A stretch of DNA of 64,000 nt from Planktothrix agardhii NIES-204 (GTDB lineage: Bacteria; Cyanobacteriota; Cyanobacteriia; Cyanobacteriales; Microcoleaceae), in the NCBI GenBank assembly GCA_003609755.1, contig AP017991.1, positions 904,001-968,000 of the forward strand, given 5' to 3'. Position numbers and translations under genes: made by a program. Below are positions 33,678-41,632 of this stretch, in pieces. The notes under the pieces are model-generated. The model had not been told where the DNA came from, did not search any database, and was given only the letters and a program-made list of their open reading frames with translations. The stretch's first letter is position 1. The number at the start of each line of letters is the position of its first letter.

Positions 33678-36600
33678 ATGTTTGAACAATTCCAAGTAAA
33701 ATTTTTTGAAATTTTTACAGGTTCTAATTTTTATCAAGAGAAAACTTACCTAGAATATATTGCTAATCCTCAGCAAAATGATGAAGATAATATTGTTGAT
33801 TCCAAAATTATTGAACCTTTACTTATACAAGCATTAGGTTTTGAGTTGGGGAATATTTCTAAAAACCAAACAAATCGTGAGAGTAAAGATAATACACGCC
33901 CTGATTTTCAAGTTGAATTATCTCAAGGTAACATTCGATGTTTTTTAGTAGAAGACAAAAATACTGCTTATAATTTAAGTAAACCAGAACCCCTAAAACA
34001 GTTATCTGACTATGCTCGGAGTCGAGGTTATCAATTAGGATTAGTTTGTAATGGACGTTTATTATTAGGGTGGGATTTATCAAATCCTAATTCTCCTAAT
34101 CCTATTTTACATTTAGATATTCAAGAAATTGTAGAAACTTATTCTGAATCTAAAACGGGGATTGAAGCTTTAAATACTCATCAAATTCAATCCTTAAAAG
34201 GTTTATTTCGTCGGTTTCATCGAAGCAATTTTGAAGGGATTGAAAAACTAATTCAAGATATTTCTAAACCTGAATCTGAATGGAAGTTATCAGCTTATTC
34301 TCAAGATAGAAATGAAAATTTTGATGAATTACTAATTAATGATTTACGAGAATCGATCAATCTTTTAGAAGAAGATGTTTTATATCAACTTGATTTATGG
34401 TTTGAAGAATATGATGAATTTTGCCAAGCTAAATATTTACCCAATGGTAATGGAAATGGTTCTAGTGATGCCGATGAGTTGGAAACAGCACCCAAAATAG
34501 TAATTAAATTAAGAAAAGAAATTTTGAATTATTTTAGAGCTTCTGGTGCGGGTTTATTAGAATTAGATGATTATTCATGGGCAGAAGAAAAGTTAATAGA
34601 ATTTGCAGATAATCCGCGCGGTTCAATTCAACAATTAGGGGATAAATTTTTACAGCGTCTCAAAAAAGCAGAGACTAAACAACAAGCTAGAAAATCCCAA
34701 AAAAATCAAAACGCAGAAATTTATGAACAGTTAGATTTACTTTCTCCCTTGTCAGAAGTTAAACAACAAGAGTTAGGAATTAAAATTACTCCCCAAGCTA
34801 AAATTACTAAACTTGATCCTAAATTAGTCGAAAAGTTAAAAGATTATGATCGTTTAGTCTTAGACTGGAAAGCATGGGAAGCTCAACAACGTTTAAATTA
34901 TGATCATGCTATTAAAACCCATCAATATTATACAACCTGGAAAAATTTAATTACAAAAACCGTACTTCAAGGATCTGATGAAGCAAAATTAAAAAGTGAA
35001 TTTGCACGTCAAACCGCTTATGTTTATGTCATTCGTTTATTAATTGTTAGAATCTGTGAAGATAAGGGATTAATTAACCGTAAATTTTCCAATGGTGGGT
35101 TTAAAAATTGGAGAGAAAACGTTATTCCACAATATTTAGACTTAGCAGAAGGTGCGGGGATGGATTATTTATTAGAAATGTCTTATCGGTCTGCACAAAA
35201 TATTTATGCTCATTTTTTCAGTCAAGAAGATTTATTTAATTGGTATCGCCTCAGTCAAAATACCCTAATTAAAATTTTACATATTCTTAATCGGTTTAAT
35301 TTGGCAGAAATTGATAGTGACATTATTGGTATGGTTTATGGTCGATATGTGATGGAAGGTAAACATGAGCAAGGGAGATATTTTACCCCTAAAAATGTTG
35401 TTGAATATATGTTAGATACTCTGGGTTATACTTCTAATAATCCTGAGATTAGAGATAAAACTTTATTAGATTTAGCGGGGGGTTCAGGAAGTTTTTTAGT
35501 TCATGCTGCCCGAAGATTAATTAATTCCTATCGCAATAAACAGGAAAAAATCCCGATTGAAAATATACCTTTAATTATTCAACAGGTCAAAAATTCTCTA
35601 TTTTGTATGGATATTAACCCTTTTGCTTGCTATTTAGCAGAAACAAACTTATTAATTCAGGTGATCGATTTGTTAAAACAAGCGAAAGATCAGGGAAGAT
35701 TGCCCGACTGCACAATTGATCGATTTAATGTTTATAATACCGATTCTTTATTACTTCCTAAGCGGGAGAATATTCGGACTCCTTTGTTAAATCCTATTCT
35801 CAATTTAGAACTTTTAATAGTAGATAAAATTAAAACTAAATCTGAAGAATTTTCAGAAGGGTTTGATTTTGTTGTGGGAAATCCCCCCTATGTGCGTGCA
35901 GATGAACCCGGTATGGAAAATTACCGTCGAGAAATTGAACAAACAGGCAGATTTGCAACACTACATGAAAAATGGGATTTATTTGTTCCCTTTGTTGAAC
36001 TTTCTTGTAAGTTAACTAAGAATAATGGAAAAATCGGTTTAATTGTTTCTAGGGCAATTCAAACGAATAATTATGCCGAACTTTTGAGAAACTTTATGGC
36101 AGAAAATCTTAAAATTATTCAAGTTGACTTTTTTAATAATGTTCGCTTATTTACCGATGCTATGGTCAATAATACAATTTTCTTTTTGGAAAATGTGAAA
36201 CCTGAATCTTTAACCCAAGTCAAACGAGTTTTACACTCTAACACATTAGAACAGATTGAACCATTAGAACCTTTATCTCAACAAAACTATCAAGGTCAAG
36301 TGTTTAGACAGTTTATAAATACTCAAAATTTAGAAAATGTTATAGATTTAGAGAAAATTTGTTATTGTACTAAAGCAATGGTTTTGCATTCTGAATCAGG
36401 ATTATTTAAGAAAGATGATCTGTTATCTCTTAGTTCGTCAAAAGAACACACAAAGAAATATATAGATGGTGAAAATATTATTAGAAACTTTGCTATTGAT
36501 AAAATTAGATACTTAGAATGGGGAACAGAAAGAGTGCCAAGTCAAGTGAGCAGAGCTACTATTCCTGAACTTTACGATTATCCTAAAATTCTGTTTGGTA

Positions 36601-37532
36601 TGACTTCTTATCCAACTTATGATAGAGGTCTTAGTCACGGCGATGGTTTTTATGTTCCCGATAGCGTGAGATTTTGTATTAAGTGGGATACAGTTTTTAA
36701 AATTAAACGTTTAGCAAATGAACCGCGACAAATGTATGAATTTTCCAAAAAGCAGCAACGAATTTTAGGAGAGGGTAAAGGAAAAAAAGTTAAAATTTAT
36801 GAGTATGCTCAACAACAAGCCAATTTTTCTAAAAACTTTGATCTCAGATATATTGTTGCTATCCTTGCTTCTGATTTTGGGAAACGGTTATTACTAGAAA
36901 ATAATCGAGATGAAAATATTATGAGAGCAGGTAGTGATGAAAAACCTGCAAAAAGTAGAATTTATCCCGATGATTTAAAGGAATTTCCGATTAAAAATAT
37001 TCCTTTTAAACAGCAAAAACCTTTAATTAATTGTGTTGATATTCTAGTTGAGGGTAACTGGGAAATTTATCAATATTGTCAAGAAGGACATCAAATCAAG
37101 TTTGATTATGACCCAAAAGAACCTCAAATAAAAATTAATTTTTTGCGTGTATTTGAACAGTTAAATCTTCCGACATGGAGTTTTTTAAATGCAGAACCTC
37201 AGCGAGTTGAAGTGATTGGCGATCGCCATCAACCCATCACTAAAGTTAAAGTTAATGGCGATCAGTTATATTTAGGAAAAATGCCCTTGCTGCGTTCAGA
37301 TAGTCCCCTAGTTTTAGAATATCTTAAATCCTATCTTCCCCAATTTGAACAACAAGGATTAACTTGGACTGATTTGCTATCGTCTGGGAAAATCCCCAAA
37401 GAAGATGCAGGAATAGAAGCTATTTTTGCAGAGTGTGATCGTCTTAGAGAAACGATTAACCGGAAAATAGAAACTCTCCGCCAAACCTATCAAGAACTTA
37501 ATCAAAAGGTTAATCAACTTTACCTAGTATGA
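33678..37532 (+). CDS. Single-chain restriction-modification enzyme (type IIG/Eco57I-like)
   Basis: A 1284-residue protein. The N-terminus carries a PD-(D/E)xK-type nuclease motif: PD at 75-76 and EDK at 92-94. An N6-adenine methyltransferase core follows, with SAM motif LLDLAGGSGSFLVHAARRL near 595-613 and catalytic NPPY near 735-738. The C-terminal third contains a TaqI-like target-recognition region and ends in a coiled coil (LRETINRKIETLRQTYQEL). This is the layout of enzymes that cut and methylate with one chain. No separate restriction, methylase or specificity gene is adjacent. The recognition sequence is unknown. Confidence 0.85.
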   Translation: MFEQFQVKFFEIFTGSNFYQEKTYLEYIANPQQNDEDNIVDSKIIEPLLIQALGFELGNISKNQTNRESKDNTRPDFQVELSQGNIRCFLVEDKNTAYNLSKPEPLKQLSDYARSRGYQLGLVCNGRLLLGWDLSNPNSPNPILHLDIQEIVETYSESKTGIEALNTHQIQSLKGLFRRFHRSNFEGIEKLIQDISKPESEWKLSAYSQDRNENFDELLINDLRESINLLEEDVLYQLDLWFEEYDEFCQAKYLPNGNGNGSSDADELETAPKIVIKLRKEILNYFRASGAGLLELDDYSWAEEKLIEFADNPRGSIQQLGDKFLQRLKKAETKQQARKSQKNQNAEIYEQLDLLSPLSEVKQQELGIKITPQAKITKLDPKLVEKLKDYDRLVLDWKAWEAQQRLNYDHAIKTHQYYTTWKNLITKTVLQGSDEAKLKSEFARQTAYVYVIRLLIVRICEDKGLINRKFSNGGFKNWRENVIPQYLDLAEGAGMDYLLEMSYRSAQNIYAHFFSQEDLFNWYRLSQNTLIKILHILNRFNLAEIDSDIIGMVYGRYVMEGKHEQGRYFTPKNVVEYMLDTLGYTSNNPEIRDKTLLDLAGGSGSFLVHAARRLINSYRNKQEKIPIENIPLIIQQVKNSLFCMDINPFACYLAETNLLIQVIDLLKQAKDQGRLPDCTIDRFNVYNTDSLLLPKRENIRTPLLNPILNLELLIVDKIKTKSEEFSEGFDFVVGNPPYVRADEPGMENYRREIEQTGRFATLHEKWDLFVPFVELSCKLTKNNGKIGLIVSRAIQTNNYAELLRNFMAENLKIIQVDFFNNVRLFTDAMVNNTIFFLENVKPESLTQVKRVLHSNTLEQIEPLEPLSQQNYQGQVFRQFINTQNLENVIDLEKICYCTKAMVLHSESGLFKKDDLLSLSSSKEHTKKYIDGENIIRNFAIDKIRYLEWGTERVPSQVSRATIPELYDYPKILFGMTSYPTYDRGLSHGDGFYVPDSVRFCIKWDTVFKIKRLANEPRQMYEFSKKQQRILGEGKGKKVKIYEYAQQQANFSKNFDLRYIVAILASDFGKRLLLENNRDENIMRAGSDEKPAKSRIYPDDLKEFPIKNIPFKQQKPLINCVDILVEGNWEIYQYCQEGHQIKFDYDPKEPQIKINFLRVFEQLNLPTWSFLNAEPQRVEVIGDRHQPITKVKVNGDQLYLGKMPLLRSDSPLVLEYLKSYLPQFEQQGLTWTDLLSSGKIPKEDAGIEAIFAECDRLRETINRKIETLRQTYQELNQKVNQLYLV

Positions 37533-37593
37533 ACAGAAGAATTAACAACCTATTAGGAATCAACCTTGTAAACGGATGGGTTTTGTTCCTCCA

Positions 37594-37752
37594 ATATAGC
37601 AATCCTAAATAGGTTGTAACATTTCAATACTGATATGAAACGGCCAGAAGTATTACCCCAGATCTCTCCCCCCCAAGCCCCCTTGGGGGGGCTGTTCCGG
37701 TGTTCCCTTTTGATCAGGGATTTTAAACACAACTCAAATAGGATTGCTATAT
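37594..37752. mobile_element. MITE-like element with 14-bp terminal inverted repeats
   Basis: Perfect ends ATATAGCAATCCTA (37594-37607) and TAGGATTGCTATAT (37739-37752) enclose 131 bases. The interior carries AAGCCCCCTTGGGGGGGCT, a strong hairpin, and then GTTCCGGTGTTCCCT, the same core as in the element at 12609-12742. No coding capacity. Confidence 0.65.
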
Positions 37753-37775
37753 AAGCTTTTTATCAAGGTAAAGTT

Positions 37776-39248
37776 TTAAAAATCAAAATAAATATATGGT
37801 AAACCCCCTGCGGGTGCTAATAACCAAACGGTGAAGAAACTCAAGGGAACTAAAGCTAATTTTACTGTCCAATTTAATTCTAATTTTAACCCTCGATTTA
37901 ATAGATTTGTAATTGCCATTAATCCAAAAACAGAGGATAATAAAATCACTAGATGGTGTCTTTCTAAACCCAAGGCTTCAACATAAACTTTATGGGCAAA
38001 CTGGACATCGGCGGTATGACCCCATAACCGATTGATGACTAACCAAGAATCTTGTAAATTAGGGAGTCGGAAAAAAATCCAAGTCGTAAATACCATCAAT
38101 TGAGTGATTAACCAAGCGATTAAAATTCCGGGTAAACTATTCCAAATCCAAGTAATTGATAATTGTTTAGATAGCACTTCGGTGAGACGATTAACTACTA
38201 ATGCTAATCCATGTAATCCCCCCCAAATTATAAATCCCCAGGCGGCACCGTGCCAAATTCCTGCGATTAACATAACTAGAATTAAATTCAAACAGGTGCG
38301 GAATAATCCCACCCGAGAACCCCCCAAAGGAAAATATAAATAATTGCGTAACCAATCCCCTAATGTGATGTGCCAACGACGCCAAAAATCTCCGATACTG
38401 GTGCTAAAATAGGGGGAATCAAAGTTAATTGGTAAAGTCAATCCTAACAGTAATGCTGTGCCTCTTGCTAGGTCTACATAACCGCTAAAATCCAGGTATA
38501 ATTGCAAGCCATAGGCGAAAATTGCTAACCATAAATCCCCACTCCCAGCCCGTTGTAAATTACTGAAACTTAAATCTACTAAAATTCCAATATTATCGGC
38601 AAAAAGCCCTTTTTTGATGGCACCTCTGGCTAGTAACCAAAGTCCATCTGCAATTTGTTCGGGAATGGGGAATTTTAGGGTTTTAAACTGATTATTTAAG
38701 TGATGATAACGGGTAATTGGCCCTGATATTAGTTTGGCAAAAAATAATTTATAGGCGGTAAATTCTAGTAGGGAAGTTGCTGCGGGCGCGCCTCGATAAA
38801 CATCGACTAAATAGGCGATTAATTCAAAGCAGAAAAAACTTAATCCTAATGGGGCAATAACATATTGATCGATCCAACTTCCGGTATTAATAATAATAGG
38901 AATATTCCAGAGTGTTCCTAGAGTATTGAAAATAAAAGGTAAATATTTGAACCCAACTAGAATTAAGATATTAATGATAATTCCTAATATGAGTAAAAAA
39001 GTGCGACGACGATTCCAAGAAATATGGGGGATTTCCCATTCTTGAGGTTCGACAATTGTTAAGGCTAAACCAAAATTAAAGACTGTCCAAAGTAGGAGTA
39101 AGGGGATATATTGAATTTGTAAGGTAGAATAGAAAAGCAAACTTGAGATTAATAGGATAAAAAGTCGCCAAGATTTCCAAGGAATAATCCAATATAACCC
39201 CAATAAAATCAATAAAAATATTCCGTAGGTAACTGAAATAAAGGTCAT
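37776..39248 (-). CDS. MBOAT-family O-acyltransferase (AlgI-like)
   Basis: A 490-residue membrane protein with about ten hydrophobic segments. The MBOAT signature is clear: FDSPYFSTSIGDFWRRWHIT with LGDWLRNYLYFPLGGSR, and the catalytic His in MLIAGIWHGAAWGFIIWGGL. AlgI-like members move acetyl groups across the membrane onto exported polysaccharides. The usual AlgJ/SGNH partner is not seen. The start ATG overlaps the TGA of a 40-codon ORF upstream (ATGA). Confidence 0.92.
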   Translation of the reverse strand: MTFISVTYGIFLLILLGLYWIIPWKSWRLFILLISSLLFYSTLQIQYIPLLLLWTVFNFGLALTIVEPQEWEIPHISWNRRRTFLLILGIIINILILVGFKYLPFIFNTLGTLWNIPIIINTGSWIDQYVIAPLGLSFFCFELIAYLVDVYRGAPAATSLLEFTAYKLFFAKLISGPITRYHHLNNQFKTLKFPIPEQIADGLWLLARGAIKKGLFADNIGILVDLSFSNLQRAGSGDLWLAIFAYGLQLYLDFSGYVDLARGTALLLGLTLPINFDSPYFSTSIGDFWRRWHITLGDWLRNYLYFPLGGSRVGLFRTCLNLILVMLIAGIWHGAAWGFIIWGGLHGLALVVNRLTEVLSKQLSITWIWNSLPGILIAWLITQLMVFTTWIFFRLPNLQDSWLVINRLWGHTADVQFAHKVYVEALGLERHHLVILLSSVFGLMAITNLLNRGLKLELNWTVKLALVPLSFFTVWLLAPAGGLPYIYFDF

Positions 39249-39367
39249 AAATAAGGAATTAAAATCAAAATCTCGATAAAAACTAAACTCAAAAATACCC
39301 AGATTGCAATGTTTAGAGAAAGACGGGCATTAAAAAGTTTAAAAAATAATTTTAGTTGTTCAGACAT
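39245..39367 (-). CDS. 40-residue single-span membrane peptide coupled to MBOAT gene
   Basis: A small frame, MSEQLKLFFKLFNARLSLNI followed by a hydrophobic helix (AIWVFLSLVFIEILILIPYL). GGAGTG lies upstream of its ATG and its stop overlaps the MBOAT start as ATGA, so it is probably translated. The sequence resembles the first membrane helix of larger cyanobacterial sensor or cyclase proteins (a pattern like LSRRIVFWVF...IEVIIL). It could therefore be the stub of a truncated gene now serving as leader. Which is correct is not decided by sequence alone. Confidence 0.5.
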   Translation of the reverse strand: MSEQLKLFFKLFNARLSLNIAIWVFLSLVFIEILILIPYL

Positions 39368-39650
39368 CAATGGATCACTCCTACAAATATCTTTTTTTAG
39401 ATCAATAATCATTCAAGTCCCCTCTCCCTCAATCCAGAATCTCATCTCAGGTAATTCGTAAAATAGATAAAATTGCTATATTATTAAGACCTGTATATTT
39501 AAAAGTGTAGAACCTATGCACTCTTAGTGGATATTTTATCTAAAAAACTCATGTTTGGGAACCCTAAACTAATGTTAAACTAGATTCAGCTAAAATTAGG
39601 ATAACTTTAATTAAAATAATTCTCAGGCTGAATACAACAGAGGTTAACTG

Positions 39651-40937
39651 ATGACCATAGAGCCAAATTCATCCCCATCTCAAGGACTGGAGCATATCCC
39701 CGAAACCCTTAATGGTGCGACGCATAAACCCACCCTTGAGCCTTCAGAAGCGGAAACCCCAACGCAGGCGATCCAACTCTCCCCCGTGGACTCTTGGGAA
39801 ATCGAAACTGAAAACTCGACTTTGAACGATCGACCGAATCAGGTATCGGGTTCGGTCGTGGTGCTATCGGCGATGGCATTGATGATTTTAGGGTTAGGAA
39901 TTGATAATATTGTATTAGGATATGCAAGTGCTTTCGCCACATTAGCCTTATCTTTGCGGTTAGTTTGGTCGAATTGGGGAAAAGTTTGGGAAACATTAAT
40001 TCCCCCGAGTTGGCGCAACTTAATTATTGCTTGTGTTGGGATTTTAGGCTCCTTAATTGGCTTAGTTATTTTTAGTAATGCGAATACTCCCAATGAAGTA
40101 AGTAATATTACAATTAATTGGGATGCTATTGGTGCTTTGGGGGATTTAGGTGGAGCATTAGGTCAAATTTTAATTGCTATTATTGCCGTTTATGTGGCTT
40201 GGAGACAGTATATTATTTCTCGGGATTTAACTATTCAACAAAACCGAATTACTCAACAACAAACCATTGATGCTTATTTTCAAGGAGTTTCTGATTTAGC
40301 TTTAGGAGAACAGGGATTATTAGAAGATTGGCCGCAGGAAAGAGTGATTGCAGAAGGACGAACCTCAGCGATTGTTAAAAGTGTGGATGCGGAAGGGAAA
40401 GCTAAAATTCTCCGGTTTTTATCTCAAGCTAGATTAATTACTCCTTTACAACGCGATCGCCATCTAGGACGTCCGATGTTAGATGGTAATGGAAATTATG
40501 CCGAAGATCGCGCCCATGGGGTGCGGGTGATTGATTTGGGGGCGATGTTAGCGGGAGCAGATTTATCTGAAACTGACCTGCGACGGACGGATTTAACGGA
40601 TACTAATTTAGTCAAAGCTAATTTAACTGGATGTAATTTAGTCCGCGCTAATTTAGCCCGTTCTATTCTTTATGAAGCCGATTTATCCCGGACAAATTTA
40701 CGTTCTATTAAACTATTTTATGGCCCTGTAGAAACAGCTTCCCCTCGCAGTCGCACATTAATTCCTAATTTTGAAACCGGAGAATATACGGGGGCTGTGG
40801 TAGAAAATGCTGACTTTACTGGCGTTGATAATTTATCAGAAGAAAATCGTTATTATTGTTGTGCATGGTGCGGTTCTAAATCTCGAAAAACTATCCCCGG
40901 AGGGTGCGAAGGTATTCCTAATAAGTTAGATCGTTGA
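39651..40937 (+). CDS. Membrane-anchored pentapeptide-repeat protein
   Basis: A 428-residue protein. Residues about 1-65 are acidic and polar. Several hydrophobic segments follow (about 68-165). About ten A(D/N)LxX pentapeptides then lie between about 300 and 355 (ADLSETDLRRTDLTDTNLVK). The C-terminus has a CCAWC cysteine cluster. Pentapeptide repeats fold into a right-handed beta helix; the function here is unknown. GAGG seven bases upstream supports the ATG. Confidence 0.82.
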   Translation: MTIEPNSSPSQGLEHIPETLNGATHKPTLEPSEAETPTQAIQLSPVDSWEIETENSTLNDRPNQVSGSVVVLSAMALMILGLGIDNIVLGYASAFATLALSLRLVWSNWGKVWETLIPPSWRNLIIACVGILGSLIGLVIFSNANTPNEVSNITINWDAIGALGDLGGALGQILIAIIAVYVAWRQYIISRDLTIQQNRITQQQTIDAYFQGVSDLALGEQGLLEDWPQERVIAEGRTSAIVKSVDAEGKAKILRFLSQARLITPLQRDRHLGRPMLDGNGNYAEDRAHGVRVIDLGAMLAGADLSETDLRRTDLTDTNLVKANLTGCNLVRANLARSILYEADLSRTNLRSIKLFYGPVETASPRSRTLIPNFETGEYTGAVVENADFTGVDNLSEENRYYCCAWCGSKSRKTIPGGCEGIPNKLDR

Positions 40938-40946
40938 TTTTTTTAT

Positions 40947-41522
40947 TTATTCTGCCATAAAAATTTGCTCCACTGTCAAATTGAGATCGGGAAATAGTTG
41001 AGAAATAATCCTTTGTTGACCTGTAAAAATAGTATTCTGGTAACTTCCATTCATCAGAAAATTGATCATAACTTGTTCTATTAAAGGATCAATAATCCAA
41101 TATTCAGCAATCCCAAATTCCTCATATTCAGTCATCTTTTTAACATAATCTCGGTTTTCGTTATCTTCCCCTGGACTCACAACTTCTACCACTAATAAAG
41201 CCGGAACTTCGAGAATCGCTGATTTTTTAAACTGTCGTAACCGTCGCCAATCTTCTGCTTGAATAATAGCAATATCCGGTTGTCGGGAGCGACTTAATCT
41301 AGTTCGTATCCCCACATCTCCCTGTTTCACTTTCCAATCTAACCCTAGTCTTTTAATTTCCGCTTTGAAACTATCATAAAGCAATTCGATAATATCAGAA
41401 TGAATGGGACTCGCAGGTGTCATCGGAATTAACACCCCATCTTCAAGTTCATAACGATTATCTGTTCCGTCATCGTAGGTTAGATACTCCTCAAACGTTA
41501 ACTTTACAGGGGTTTGTGTCAT
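40947..41522 (-). CDS. Uma2-family putative endonuclease (DUF820)
   Basis: A complete 191-residue member of a family that is greatly expanded in cyanobacteria and has a PD-(D/E)xK fold. The putative active site is spread over RQPDIAIIQAEDW (Asp), LLVVEVVSPGEDNENRD (E-x-x-S) and KMTEYEEFGIAEYWIIDP. A cellular role has not been established. It is convergent with the pentapeptide gene, 9 bases apart. Confidence 0.87.
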   Translation of the reverse strand: MTQTPVKLTFEEYLTYDDGTDNRYELEDGVLIPMTPASPIHSDIIELLYDSFKAEIKRLGLDWKVKQGDVGIRTRLSRSRQPDIAIIQAEDWRRLRQFKKSAILEVPALLVVEVVSPGEDNENRDYVKKMTEYEEFGIAEYWIIDPLIEQVMINFLMNGSYQNTIFTGQQRIISQLFPDLNLTVEQIFMAE

Positions 41523-41632
41523 GTTGTCACCTCAACTTTACAATAGCCCTATTAATTATTAAGTATAACGTTGTTGGGCTTCAGCCCCTAAGTGCTGAGA
41601 GTGCTAAAGCACAACAACAAACTATCTTTTGA

